Notes: generated from the letters alone by a model not told the origin. A DNA stretch of 64,000 bases from Crocinitomix algicola (GCF_001661595.2 NZ_LYPF02000019.1:1-64000), one strand, 5' to 3'; shown: positions 55,340 to 64,000, numbered from the stretch's first letter. Numbers and translations are program-made.

Positions 55340-56353
55340 ATGAAACAGTGGAAAAATGATATATTTCTCTTGATCATTCTGTTTTGCGGGGTAATATTGT
55401 TGTGCTTGTTAAATATTTTAAATGGAGATGTTGCAATTGGATTGCACGATGTCATCAAATTATTGTCTGGTGGAGCTGTAGATAATCCTTCGTGGTCTTA
55501 CATTATTGAAAATAGACTAAATCGTTCTATTGTTGCAGTTTTTGCCGGTGGAGCCTTGGGTGTATCGGGATTAATTTTGCAGGTTTTTTTTCGTAATCCA
55601 TTGGCCGGTCCAGGTGTTCTAGGGATAACCTCTGGAGCTTCTTTAGGAGTAGCTATTATCGTTCTAGGCGGAGCAAGTTTTGGTTCAACTTGGGGAAATA
55701 TTGGTATTGTAATTGCTGGACTTGTAGGTGCTCTAGGGGTTTTATTTTTACTCCTAATTATTGCTCGCTTTATCCAAAATTCAGTCACCCTTTTAGTGGC
55801 AGGTATAATGTTCGGATATTTTACATCGGCTTTTATAAATGTGCTTATTCTATGGGCTGATAAAACAGAGACCAGGGATTATAATGTATGGAGTTTGGGT
55901 AGTTTTGAAGGGCTTTCTTCTTTTGAAGTGGGGCTATTTACGAGTATCATTGGATTTGGATTTATTTTGACGTTTTTATTGATTAAACCTCTGAACGCTC
56001 TTGTAGCTGGGAATAATGCCGCTGCCTCACTTGGAATTAATATTAAACAAACTCGTAACTTAATTATCTTAATCACAGGGGTTTTAGCATCAATTGTAAC
56101 TGTCTATTGCGGTCCTGTTGGGTTTATAGGAATTGCCGTTCCTCAGTTTATTCGTGTTCTCGTTAAGTCAAAAAATCATGCAATTGTCTTACCCTTGGTT
56201 TTTCTAGGAGGAGGCTTTTTAGCAATCTTAGCCGATTTTACTGTACGAATGTCAAGTAACGCATTACCTTTAAATACCGTCACTGCAATAATAGGTGCTC
56301 CCATAATTATTTGGGTAATTATAAACTTAAATCGTAAAAATGTTAGCATTTAA
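55340..56353 (+). CDS. FecCD-family ABC transporter permease
   Basis: This 337-residue inner-membrane protein has about nine or ten helices. Family marks are RSIVAVFAGGALGVSGLILQ, FFRNPLAGPGVLGITSGAS, NVWSLGSFEGLSS and the coupling region VGFIGIAVPQFIRVLV. It is the channel for a corrinoid, heme or iron-chelate substrate. ATG 55340 was chosen over TTG 55334. Its end overlaps the ATPase gene by 14 bases, so translation is coupled. Confidence 0.94.
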   Translation: MKQWKNDIFLLIILFCGVILLCLLNILNGDVAIGLHDVIKLLSGGAVDNPSWSYIIENRLNRSIVAVFAGGALGVSGLILQVFFRNPLAGPGVLGITSGASLGVAIIVLGGASFGSTWGNIGIVIAGLVGALGVLFLLLIIARFIQNSVTLLVAGIMFGYFTSAFINVLILWADKTETRDYNVWSLGSFEGLSSFEVGLFTSIIGFGFILTFLLIKPLNALVAGNNAAASLGINIKQTRNLIILITGVLASIVTVYCGPVGFIGIAVPQFIRVLVKSKNHAIVLPLVFLGGGFLAILADFTVRMSSNALPLNTVTAIIGAPIIIWVIINLNRKNVSI

Positions 56354-57059
56354 AGATTTAAAAATAAAAGTAGGGGGACGTCTTCTTTTCGAATCGCAAG
56401 ATTTCGAACTGAAAGGAGGAGTTATTGCGTTAGTTGGTCGAAATGGAGTTGGAAAATCTACTCTATTGAAAACAGCCACCGGATTGCATAAGGAGTTTGA
56501 AGGAAAAATTATGCTCAATGATAAGCCTATTAATGCGTATACACGAAATGAATTAGCGAAAGAAATTTCTATTGTACACGCAAAGAATAATATCTTTGGA
56601 AATCATAGTGGGAGAGATGTTTTGTTATTAGGAAGGTTGCCGTATCAAAATGTTTTTGCAAAAACAAAGAAAGATGACCTTCGTATAGTAAATCAAATAA
56701 TAGAAGAACTTGACCTAGCATCAATTGCTGATCTCGAGTTTAGCTCTTTAAGTGATGGTGAAAAACAATTAATAATGATAGGAAAAGCACTTGCCCAAGA
56801 AACTAAGGTTATTCTATTAGATGAACCTGGAGCATTTTTGGATCTTGTGAATCGGTTCAAACTGAAAGCACTCATTAAAAGGATTGCGACTGAACAACGA
56901 AAACTGATATTGTATTCAACTCACGATATCCAAGGATTGGAATCTCAGGTGAACCATGTTTTATTGATCACGCAAAAGAAGTTAATAATGCTGAACGATC
57001 CTCATCAATTTGAATCAACAATTTTGTCAAGTTTTGGTTTAAAGAGTGACGAAATATGA
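56340..57059 (+). CDS. ABC transporter ATP-binding protein
   Basis: This 239-residue ATPase has Walker A GRNGVGKSTLLKTA, the signature LSDGEKQLIMIG, Walker B VILLDEPGAFLD and the H-loop STHDIQGLE. It drives the FecCD permease encoded immediately upstream, with which it overlaps by 14 bases. The stop overlaps the start of the GSCFA gene as ATGA. The set of binding protein, permease and ATPase is complete, so the importer should work. Confidence 0.94.
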   Translation: MLAFKDLKIKVGGRLLFESQDFELKGGVIALVGRNGVGKSTLLKTATGLHKEFEGKIMLNDKPINAYTRNELAKEISIVHAKNNIFGNHSGRDVLLLGRLPYQNVFAKTKKDDLRIVNQIIEELDLASIADLEFSSLSDGEKQLIMIGKALAQETKVILLDEPGAFLDLVNRFKLKALIKRIATEQRKLILYSTHDIQGLESQVNHVLLITQKKLIMLNDPHQFESTILSSFGLKSDEI

Positions 57060-57988
57060 AATTTAGAACAGAAGTAATAATAGGGAAGCAGGATAAAGAT
57101 ATCCAGCATAGCCACCGAATAATGACAATTGGCTCATGCTTTGCAAATCATCTTTATTCCTTTTTAGAAAAAGGTGGATTTCATACTGTTCATAACCCTT
57201 TTGGCATTTTATTTAATCCTCTTTCAATCTCAAAAAACATTCATAATGCATTAGATCATCATGAAAATGACAAATTGTTTGTAGAAAGGGATGGTCTTCA
57301 TTTTCATTACGATTTTCACTCGAGCGTTTTCGGTTCGAATAAAAAGGAATTACTCGAAAATATTCAAAATATTCAAAAACAGTTTGTAAAAAACATTAAG
57401 GAGACTGATTTTCTCGTTATTACATTTGGAACGACATGGGTTTATAAGGAACTGAATACTCAGGAAATTGTAGCAAATTGTCATAAAATCCCTCAATTTC
57501 ATTTTCAAAAAATAGGTCTCAAACTTGAGCAGCTAAAGAGTATATTTATAGACTTATTTAAACGACTGCTTGAATTTAATCCCGGTTTGAATATTGTTTT
57601 GACAGTCAGTCCTGTAAGACATGTTAAAAACGGCTTGCATGAGAACAACATCAGTAAATCTACTTTATTATTATTGACCGATTATTTAGAAAAATCATTT
57701 CAGGAGATTAGTTATTTTCCCTCCTACGAGTTGGTATTAGATGACTTAAGAGATTATCGTTTTTTTGAGCAAGACTTGATTCACCCTAATGCTCAAGCAG
57801 TAGATTATGTGATGGAAAAATTTTCAGCATCCTACTTTAATGAAAAGACAGCTAAAATTGTCCAATTATCGAATAAATTAGTGCAGTTAAATGCGCATAA
57901 GTTCTTACATCCGAATGAAGAAAATTTTCGCAAAAAACAACATAAATTGGCGAATCTACAAGCGGAAATTGAAAGATTAAAAACTTAA
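57056..57988 (+). CDS. GSCFA-domain protein (SGNH hydrolase-like)
   Basis: This 310-residue protein has the namesake motif G26-S-C-F-A30 in RIMTIGSCFANHL and the block DFLVITFGTTWVY. A D240-x-x-H243 dyad in DLIHPNAQAVDYV matches the Asp-His pair of SGNH/GDSL hydrolases. The family has no proven reaction that I know of. An esterase or acyl transferase acting on the surface sugar of the operon is inferred. There is no signal peptide. It overlaps the ATPase gene by four bases and dinB by 12 bases tail to tail. Confidence 0.88.
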   Translation: MKFRTEVIIGKQDKDIQHSHRIMTIGSCFANHLYSFLEKGGFHTVHNPFGILFNPLSISKNIHNALDHHENDKLFVERDGLHFHYDFHSSVFGSNKKELLENIQNIQKQFVKNIKETDFLVITFGTTWVYKELNTQEIVANCHKIPQFHFQKIGLKLEQLKSIFIDLFKRLLEFNPGLNIVLTVSPVRHVKNGLHENNISKSTLLLLTDYLEKSFQEISYFPSYELVLDDLRDYRFFEQDLIHPNAQAVDYVMEKFSASYFNEKTAKIVQLSNKLVQLNAHKFLHPNEENFRKKQHKLANLQAEIERLKT

Positions 57989-59074
57989 TTTTAATTGATG
58001 ATTTGTCTGTAAATTTCTTTCTTCTTCTATTTCTAAATTAGAAACAGTAACCCCTAATAGTCGAACAGGTAAATTCAGCGCTTTTTGATTAAGTAATTCG
58101 ATGATGTTTTCATAAATAAGTTCTTTGCTTTGAGTGAAATTCTGAATGGTTTTACTCCTTGTTTGAACGCTAAAATCATTATACTTAATTTTGAGTGTAA
58201 TCGTTTTTCCCTTTGAGTTATTTTGACATAAACGATCGGCAGTTGTCGTCGAAATTTTAAATAAAGAGCTAACAATGTCATCTTGATGGACTAAATTTTT
58301 TGCAAAAGTTCTTTCCGTTCCGACAGATTTTCTTATTCGATCTGGCTGAACTGGACTATTATGAATTCCGCGAACAATATTGTAAAAATGCTGTCCCGAT
58401 TTACCAAAGGTTTGAACCAGAAATTCAAGCGAATGTTGTTTGAGTTGATATCCATTATAAATACCCCAACTGTTCATTTTCTCTGCAGTAACCTTTCCAA
58501 CACCATAAAATTTGGAAATAGGTAATCGCTCTAAAAACAGAAGTACTTCATGCGGTTTAATTGTCATTTGACCATTTGGTTTATTGATATCACTCGCAAT
58601 TTTGGCCATAAATTTATTAATGGAAATACCTGCTGAAGCAGTTAATTTAGTCTGCTCAAATATTTTCTGTCTGATTTCTGATGCTATCTCAGTTGCAGAT
58701 TCATGACCGTGCTGGTTAGCAGTCACATCTAAGAAAGCTTCATCTATTGAAAGGGGTTCAACCAAATCTGTATAATAATTGAAAATTTCACGCACTTGCC
58801 TCGACACCGCTTTATATCTCTTAAAATTGTGTTTTACGAAGATTAAATCTGGACATTTTTTCTTTGCAAGTGCACTAGACATGGCTGATCTTACGCCATA
58901 CTTTCTGGCTTCATAGCTCGCTGCAGCAACTACTCCGCGATCTTCACTACCACCAACCGCAATTGGTTTCCCTCGAAGTTCAGGGTTGTCTAATTGTTCA
59001 ACTGAAGCAAAAAACGCATCCATATCAATATGAATGATTTTACGATGAGGACCCGGTAAATGATTATTCGCCAT
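57977..59074 (-). CDS. dinB: DNA polymerase IV
   Basis: This Y-family translesion polymerase has 365 residues. The metal-site text HIDMDAFFASVEQ lies at about 15-28, SIDEAFLDVT carries the other acidic pair, and the helix-hairpin-helix PISKFYGVGKVTAEKM follows. The C-terminal little-finger domain has VGTERTFAKNLV. The short polar tail may hold a clamp-binding motif. ATG 59074 was chosen over TTG 59101. It overlaps the channel gene by 11 bases. Confidence 0.95.
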   Translation of the reverse strand: MANNHLPGPHRKIIHIDMDAFFASVEQLDNPELRGKPIAVGGSEDRGVVAAASYEARKYGVRSAMSSALAKKKCPDLIFVKHNFKRYKAVSRQVREIFNYYTDLVEPLSIDEAFLDVTANQHGHESATEIASEIRQKIFEQTKLTASAGISINKFMAKIASDINKPNGQMTIKPHEVLLFLERLPISKFYGVGKVTAEKMNSWGIYNGYQLKQHSLEFLVQTFGKSGQHFYNIVRGIHNSPVQPDRIRKSVGTERTFAKNLVHQDDIVSSLFKISTTTADRLCQNNSKGKTITLKIKYNDFSVQTRSKTIQNFTQSKELIYENIIELLNQKALNLPVRLLGVTVSNLEIEEERNLQTNHQLKLSF

Positions 59075-59753
59075 TGCTTTTTTTGTTGATGTATTTTCCA
59101 ATTACAGTGCCTGTTACAAATACACTATAAAAGTTTCCTAATAAAGAAACTAGCATTACCGCTTTCTTAGCTTGCTGTGTAAGTGGAACTATATCACCAT
59201 ACCCAATAGTTAAAGCAGTGATAAAACTAAAATAGTTGATGTTTTGAAATTTTTCTTCATTCGATCCAAGATTAGAAAATGAAAACGGTGTTTGATTTTC
59301 GATAATTAAGAAGAGAAGTGAAGCAATAAAACAAAGTAATATAAAGCCTGAAAATACAGCAATTATCATACTTAACCCTACTTTTTTTGTGTTAAAAATT
59401 TGCCGATAAGTTTCAACTGAAATACTGATAAAAAAGAAAATGTATAATAAACTGTTAATGGAACGAAGTAGCGGTATTTCGATAAAGATTCTCAACACTT
59501 CTGTAGCTAATACCAATGAAAAACACAGAAGGAACAATGTTCGCCATGTTTTTTGAGTGTAGAATAAGAATATTCCTGCAATAAATGTTTGCGCAAATAA
59601 AAAGGGTTGGATGAAGCTATGCCATTTTACAGGGATAAATAATTGCCCGAACAATAGAATTAGTAAACTTGCTAAAACTATTTCATGCTTAAATAGGGCT
59701 AATTTTTGCATTTTGATCATAATCCGATCTTTATTTATCAAATTTGATTTCAT
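59064..59753 (-). CDS. Six-helix potassium channel protein
   Basis: This 229-residue inner-membrane protein has six hydrophobic helices and the K+ selectivity filter TIGYGD (182-187) between the fifth and sixth. No regularly spaced positive residues are seen in the fourth helix, so it is not obviously voltage-gated, and no cytoplasmic RCK or cyclic-nucleotide domain follows. ATG 59753 gives a start overlapping truA by 23 bases; ATG 59720 would also fit and remove the overlap. It sits between truA and dinB on the same strand. Confidence 0.88.
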   Translation of the reverse strand: MKSNLINKDRIMIKMQKLALFKHEIVLASLLILLFGQLFIPVKWHSFIQPFLFAQTFIAGIFLFYTQKTWRTLFLLCFSLVLATEVLRIFIEIPLLRSINSLLYIFFFISISVETYRQIFNTKKVGLSMIIAVFSGFILLCFIASLLFLIIENQTPFSFSNLGSNEEKFQNINYFSFITALTIGYGDIVPLTQQAKKAVMLVSLLGNFYSVFVTGTVIGKYINKKSNGE

Positions 59754-60510
59754 TTAAAATTAACCCCGACCCAGGAGCAATAGTTTCCATCAATTCAACA
59801 GGTTCAATTCCTTTCAGGTGGTCTTTAATTTTATCAATTGTTGTTTTTCCCCTACCTAAATTAACCAGCTCCGCCATAATAAGTCGGACTTGATAACGTA
59901 AAAATCCTTTCGATTGTATTTTTAGAATATAGGATTCATTGGGGAAAAAGTTAGCGGTATAAATGCTGTTTTGCTCAATACTGCAATGTATTATTTCTCG
60001 AATTAAATTTGTATGTTCGGCGGGTTTTGTGCAATAACGTTTAAAATTATGCTTTCCTTCAAATATTTTAGCTCCTTCCTGCATTTTTTCTAGCGCTAAC
60101 TTACCTTTGAAATAAGTCATGATTGATGCGGTAAATGGATGAGGCTTTTCACCAAAAGTGAATAAATACAAATATTCCTTAGTTTTCGCAGTGTTTATAA
60201 TGTTGAATTTTTCATCTACTTCTTCTATGGATAGCGCTCTTATATCTGAAGGTAAATTTGAATTAAACGCTGCTAGAAACCATGCTTGATCAATTGGTTC
60301 ATCCAAAAACAATTCAAAAGCACTATGTTCAGCGGAAACTCTGGCATCTGTCCTGCTCGTTCCCAATGTTTTAAAAGGTTGATCTCCCAAGACAAATTTT
60401 ACAGTTTTATCAATCATTAAATGAACTGTTTTATGTTTGGGTTGTTTTTGCCAACCGTGAAATCGAAATCCTAAATACTGAATATGGATGAGGTAATAAA
60501 ATTGCTTCAT
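59731..60510 (-). CDS. truA: tRNA pseudouridine(38-40) synthase
   Basis: TruA isomerises uridines in the tRNA anticodon arm. The 259 residues are typical. The catalytic aspartate is D55 in TLGTSRTDARVSAEHSAFEL. Marks are IQYLGFRFHGWQKQP at the start, KRYCTKPAEHTNL and GFLRYQVRLIMAELVNLGRG near the end. ATG 60510 is the normal start. The channel gene follows with an overlap. Confidence 0.96.
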   Translation of the reverse strand: MKQFYYLIHIQYLGFRFHGWQKQPKHKTVHLMIDKTVKFVLGDQPFKTLGTSRTDARVSAEHSAFELFLDEPIDQAWFLAAFNSNLPSDIRALSIEEVDEKFNIINTAKTKEYLYLFTFGEKPHPFTASIMTYFKGKLALEKMQEGAKIFEGKHNFKRYCTKPAEHTNLIREIIHCSIEQNSIYTANFFPNESYILKIQSKGFLRYQVRLIMAELVNLGRGKTTIDKIKDHLKGIEPVELMETIAPGSGLILNEIKFDK

Positions 60511-60565
60511 GAATTTATGTCAAGACCAAACCACACAAAAATAGTAATTCCTATAAAAGAAAAGT

Positions 60566-60826
60566 CTATAACAGATATTCATGCGAGATACCAAAGAGTA
60601 ATGAAAACACGATTACCGTTATGACAATGGTGGTGATAGTTTTTTTCCTTTTTTGAGCTTTTAAATGACTGCTGAATTGTTTTAATTCAGTCGAATTCAT
60701 TTTGTTTTTAAAGATCAGAGGTTGCCCCATTTTTGCTTTATATGTAGGACTCGACCGCTCTCTTGTTGGAATTTTATTATTTTTTAATGAAGAAATCATT
60801 GCTGAGATAGAACCTCCTGCACCCAT
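60566..60826 (-). CDS. Small basic protein with C-terminal membrane helix
   Basis: This 86-residue protein has a glycine-rich head (MGAGGSISAMISSLKNNK), a basic middle (SSHLKAQKRKKT) and one helix at the end (about 63-82). It resembles a small protein that is widespread in Flavobacteriia, as I recall, with a conserved MGxGGSIxxMIxSLKxN opening. The function is unknown. It lies 55 bases before truA and reads the same way, possibly sharing a transcript. Confidence 0.75.
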   Translation of the reverse strand: MGAGGSISAMISSLKNNKIPTRERSSPTYKAKMGQPLIFKNKMNSTELKQFSSHLKAQKRKKTITTIVITVIVFSLLFGISHEYLL

Positions 60827-60960
60827 ATAGCTAATTTTTAAAGTAATATACTAAATAAATTAGTGTTTATCAAGATTTCATCTTGTTATCTGTTAAGTAC
60901 TTTGGCTATTATGATTGATAATCAGATGATAATTATTAAATTGTCCACTAAACGCAACGC

Positions 60961-63900
60961 ATGAAACAACTGTTACAATTATTCTTATTGTTTATTCTTT
61001 CTTTTCCAAAGCAGAGTTTAACGCAGCAATCGTATAAAGAACTAATATTGGATAATTCAGTGAACTTCTATGAAGTTTGCGCTGTTGCAGATGCGTATTT
61101 TGAAACAATTGATAAACACGCTAAAGGTTCCGGGTACAAAGGGTATCAAAGGTGGAAGTATCATAACGAATCCAAGTACTATCCCAGTGGAAATCGTTCT
61201 TCAGAAGATCCGTATTTTCTACAAAAATCATATCAAAAGTTTATTGAAAATTCTAGTTCAAGCGAACATTTAAGCTTACTTTTTGAGGATGGATGGGAAG
61301 AAGTAGGTCCTATAACCGTTGACAGTATAACCGGACATTATGCTCCTGGATTAGGCAGAGTTGAGTGTTTTTATGTTCATCCTGACGATGAGGATTTAAT
61401 TTATATGGGATCGAGAAGTGGAGGTTTTTGGAAGTCAACTAATGGAGGAGATTCATGGGAAGGCGGTTCCACCGATTTTTTATTTGCTTCTGGTGTAAAT
61501 ACAATGACAGTTTCACCTACCAATTCAGATTCAATTCTTATCAATTTGAGAAATGCAGGTAATGGCTATACACATGGGTTGTATCGTTCGACTGACGGAG
61601 GAGACTCTTGGTTCGAATCGAATTTTAATCCTATGACGCTTGATAAAGGCGGCTTAGGGAGTAATTTTCGCATAAATCAAATTGCCTATCACCCCAGAGT
61701 CAGTGATTTAATTTTTATTGCGGCGAGTGATGGATTGTATCGGTCAGAAGATAACCTAGCAACATGGTCCAAAGTAACAAGTGGGAGTATTTCTGAAATA
61801 GAATTTCATCCTGTCGATAATTCGATTATCTATATTTATGATTATTACTATTGGGGACCAAATAAAAATAAGGTGCTACGCTCTACAGATCAGGGGATTA
61901 CTTTTTCAGGTTCGGCGGAAATTATTGGCAATGATAATAATACGAATGTTCATCTTGATGTCAGTCCAATTTGTGAAGACTGCCTTTATTTCGGATCTGG
62001 AAATGGACTATGGATTTCTTATGATAAAGGATTGAATTTTGAATTTCGTGCCAATCCTGATATGAGTAGCGAAGGTTTTGCAATAAGTGATGTCGATACT
62101 ATGTTCATGACTTATGGGGGAATTGATGCTTTTGCTTCAAATAATGGAGGAATCAGTTTTGATCAAGTTACATGGTGGGGCTTATGGGCGGCTCCTTTTG
62201 ACGGTGACCAATATGTGCACGCTGATATGCGTTCGGCCGAATGTATTGATGGTAATTTTTATTTGGCTACAGATGGTTATTTAGCCAAGAGTAGCGACAA
62301 TGGGATATCGTGGCAAAGATTATGTGATGATGTTGGAATACGTGAGAATTATACTTTAGGAGTAAGTCAATCCAATCAATACATTACGATGGTAGGGTCT
62401 CAAGACAATGGAACGAGTATTAAACTGGAAAGTGGATGGATTGAGTTTGCTGGTGCAGACGGTATGGAAGCCATCATTCACCCCCTCAATGAAGACTGGA
62501 TGATTTCGAGTTACCAATATGGCGGAAGAAGAAGAACATTGGATCGAGGTCAGACACAAACAAATGTTTCTCCTCCAGATCACTCTTCTGCATGGGTTGC
62601 TCCTATGGCATTTGATCCAAATGACCATATGACCGTTTATCATTTCGGTGTAGATGTTCACAAAAGTACAGATTATGGAAATTCCTGGGAGGTAAAAGGG
62701 TCGCCAAGTTTTGGCGGAGAAATTCAAGAAGCAGCAATTGCAGAAAATAATTCACAATTAATAATTGTCTCTAGAGGTCAAGATATCGAATTATCGGATG
62801 ATGGTGGCGTGACATTTACAGATATTCAAGGAGAATTGCCTCCTTATGCTATCACAGACATTGCTTTTGACCCTAGATTTGATAGTACCGTTGTGGTTAC
62901 TTATAATCGTTATCAAATTGATGGCCAAAAAGTATTTATAACACACGATTTAGGTGAAACATGGGAAAATATAACGGCTAATCTAGAGGATATGCCAATA
63001 CGTGGTGCGGTGATTGATCATGATAACAATAGAAATATTTATCTGGCAGGCGAAATCGGAGTTTATGTAAAGGAAATGGAGGAAGAAGAATGGGAGTTAT
63101 ACAATGAGGATTTGCCAAATTGTATGAATTATGAGTTGGATATTGTATATGGTTCAAATACCTTAAGAACAGCGACATGGGGCAGAGGTGTATGGGAATT
63201 TACACTTAATGGCCGAACAGCCTATCCTACAATTCTTAAAACGGATATAACAAATCCGCCTACTTTTACTACTCCAGCAGAAGGTTCTGAGCAATATGTG
63301 ACCTCAATTATTACTTATGATTATGAATTAGATCACGCAGAGGTCCTATGGTCAATTGATGAACCAACCTTTGAAAATACCATACCCATGATAAACACTG
63401 AGGATACAACTTGGGTAGCTGAAGACCCAATTCCAAGTTTTCCTGTTGGCACAAAGGTATTCTTTAAAGTAAAGGCGGTAGGTGAATTTACCGAGTATTC
63501 GGAAACATACAAATTTATGTATACTGTTCAACCATTTGAATATTGTACAAGCCATGGTAACATGTCTTGGGAAACGGCAGTAACACGAGTTACGTTAAAC
63601 GATCTAGATAATTCTTCTGGCAAGTTAGCGCCATATACGAGTTATGTGGATTTAGATACAGCTAATTTGTATCAAACAATGACATATGATTTATCGGTAA
63701 ATCTCAATACGGATGGTCCCTATACGATACACTCTAATGCATGGATAGATTGGAATAGGGATGGAGATTTTACAGATCCGGGAGAATCTTATGATTTAGG
63801 AACTGCGAATGACGAAGTTGATGGGGCAACAAGTTTATCTCCTTTAGAAATTACGGTGCCTGAAGATGCTCATTTGGGTAAAACAAGAATGAGAGTTTCA

Positions 63901-64000
63901 GCAAAATATCCATCTGATGCGGATCCATGTGAAGAAGGATTTGATGGAGAAGTGGAAGATTATACAATTTTTATCAAACCTTTAATTAATTTAGATTACA
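60961..64000 (+). CDS. Secreted multidomain protein with Asp-box/VPS10-like repeats and GEVED domain (runs off the window)
   Basis: The frame opens at ATG 60961 and stays open to the last base, giving at least 1013 residues. A signal peptide (MKQLLQLFLLFILSFPKQSLTQ) leads into repeated beta-propeller blades with sialidase/VPS10-like Asp-box text: GFWKSTNGGDSWEGG, LYRSTDGGDSWFES, LAKSSDNGISWQR, VHKSTDYGNSWEVK and FITHDLGETWENI. After about residue 870 comes a GEVED domain (YCTSHGNMSWETAV, AWIDWNRDGDFTDPGESYD, EEGFDGEVEDYTIFI). The end is missing, where a T9SS sorting domain would be expected. It is probably an extracellular adhesin or glycan-binding protein. Confidence 0.9.
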   Translation, partial: MKQLLQLFLLFILSFPKQSLTQQSYKELILDNSVNFYEVCAVADAYFETIDKHAKGSGYKGYQRWKYHNESKYYPSGNRSSEDPYFLQKSYQKFIENSSSSEHLSLLFEDGWEEVGPITVDSITGHYAPGLGRVECFYVHPDDEDLIYMGSRSGGFWKSTNGGDSWEGGSTDFLFASGVNTMTVSPTNSDSILINLRNAGNGYTHGLYRSTDGGDSWFESNFNPMTLDKGGLGSNFRINQIAYHPRVSDLIFIAASDGLYRSEDNLATWSKVTSGSISEIEFHPVDNSIIYIYDYYYWGPNKNKVLRSTDQGITFSGSAEIIGNDNNTNVHLDVSPICEDCLYFGSGNGLWISYDKGLNFEFRANPDMSSEGFAISDVDTMFMTYGGIDAFASNNGGISFDQVTWWGLWAAPFDGDQYVHADMRSAECIDGNFYLATDGYLAKSSDNGISWQRLCDDVGIRENYTLGVSQSNQYITMVGSQDNGTSIKLESGWIEFAGADGMEAIIHPLNEDWMISSYQYGGRRRTLDRGQTQTNVSPPDHSSAWVAPMAFDPNDHMTVYHFGVDVHKSTDYGNSWEVKGSPSFGGEIQEAAIAENNSQLIIVSRGQDIELSDDGGVTFTDIQGELPPYAITDIAFDPRFDSTVVVTYNRYQIDGQKVFITHDLGETWENITANLEDMPIRGAVIDHDNNRNIYLAGEIGVYVKEMEEEEWELYNEDLPNCMNYELDIVYGSNTLRTATWGRGVWEFTLNGRTAYPTILKTDITNPPTFTTPAEGSEQYVTSIITYDYELDHAEVLWSIDEPTFENTIPMINTEDTTWVAEDPIPSFPVGTKVFFKVKAVGEFTEYSETYKFMYTVQPFEYCTSHGNMSWETAVTRVTLNDLDNSSGKLAPYTSYVDLDTANLYQTMTYDLSVNLNTDGPYTIHSNAWIDWNRDGDFTDPGESYDLGTANDEVDGATSLSPLEITVPEDAHLGKTRMRVSAKYPSDADPCEEGFDGEVEDYTIFIKPLINLDY

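Overview
The window is a stretch of chromosome from an AT-rich member of the Bacteroidota, most likely order Flavobacteriales. The signs are: type IX secretion (T9SS) C-terminal signals (a CHU_C-type domain ending at 11485, a YPNP-type sorting domain in the nuclease at 28488-29543); a GldI-like gliding lipoprotein beside an NrnA-like DHH protein; the long Bacteroidota form of IspH; DUF6913, DUF4258, GSCFA and ISAon1-family genes; and Bacteroidota-type TAnnTTTG -7 promoter elements. Family or genus cannot be fixed from what is visible. Most genes are housekeeping and tightly packed, with many 1-23 base overlaps.

Layout. 1-320: tail of an ISAon1-like transposase and a tRNA-Lys(TTT) with its own terminator. 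0.5-3.8 kb: aroK, then on the minus strand a membrane protein, a rhodanese with a small membrane partner, a DUF4258-like protein and a CDF cation exporter. 3.9-8 kb: hisS and hutH four bases apart, then a membrane protein and a lipoprotein. 8-14 kb: a 1113-residue T9SS surface protein and a TonB-receptor-like barrel. 14-18.6 kb: pirin, YggS, DUF1015 and two tandem outer-membrane paralogues. 18.6-30.6 kb, mostly minus: uvrB-ispH, a thioredoxin-fold membrane protein, an M20 amidohydrolase, a half-size TauE/SafE protein coupled to a 1067-residue TolB-propeller/Omp85-like fusion, a plus-strand MBL hydrolase, a secreted endonuclease I and an M23 peptidase. 30.7-35.7 kb: alaS, then an ECF sigma factor with a membrane-anchored beta-barrel partner. 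35.8-45.6 kb, mostly minus: two FKBP isomerases with an NrnA-like DHH protein, two secreted unknowns, dapA, DUF6913, ligA, TerC, mnmD and a thioesterase. 45.8-51.7 kb: dnaA, priA, a rhodanese lipoprotein and radC. 51.8-58 kb: a six-gene operon joining surface-polysaccharide enzymes (WecB, DUF7033 deacetylase), a metal-chelate/corrinoid-type ABC importer and a GSCFA protein. 58-60.8 kb, minus: truA, a six-helix K+ channel, dinB and a small membrane protein. From 60,961 a long secreted protein with sialidase/VPS10-like repeats and a GEVED domain runs off the right edge.

Points of most interest: the ECF sigma factor overlapping a gene whose product joins a short cytoplasmic tail, one helix, a long polar linker and a beta-barrel; the WecB-deacetylase-ABC-GSCFA operon; a previously uncalled 57-residue gene that completes a split YgaP-like module; the TolB/Omp85 fusion; four genes whose only sensible start is TTG; and a recurring TAnnTTTG element 5-35 bases upstream of start codons, implying very short leaders. 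No CRISPR array, phage, integron or classical defence island was found.
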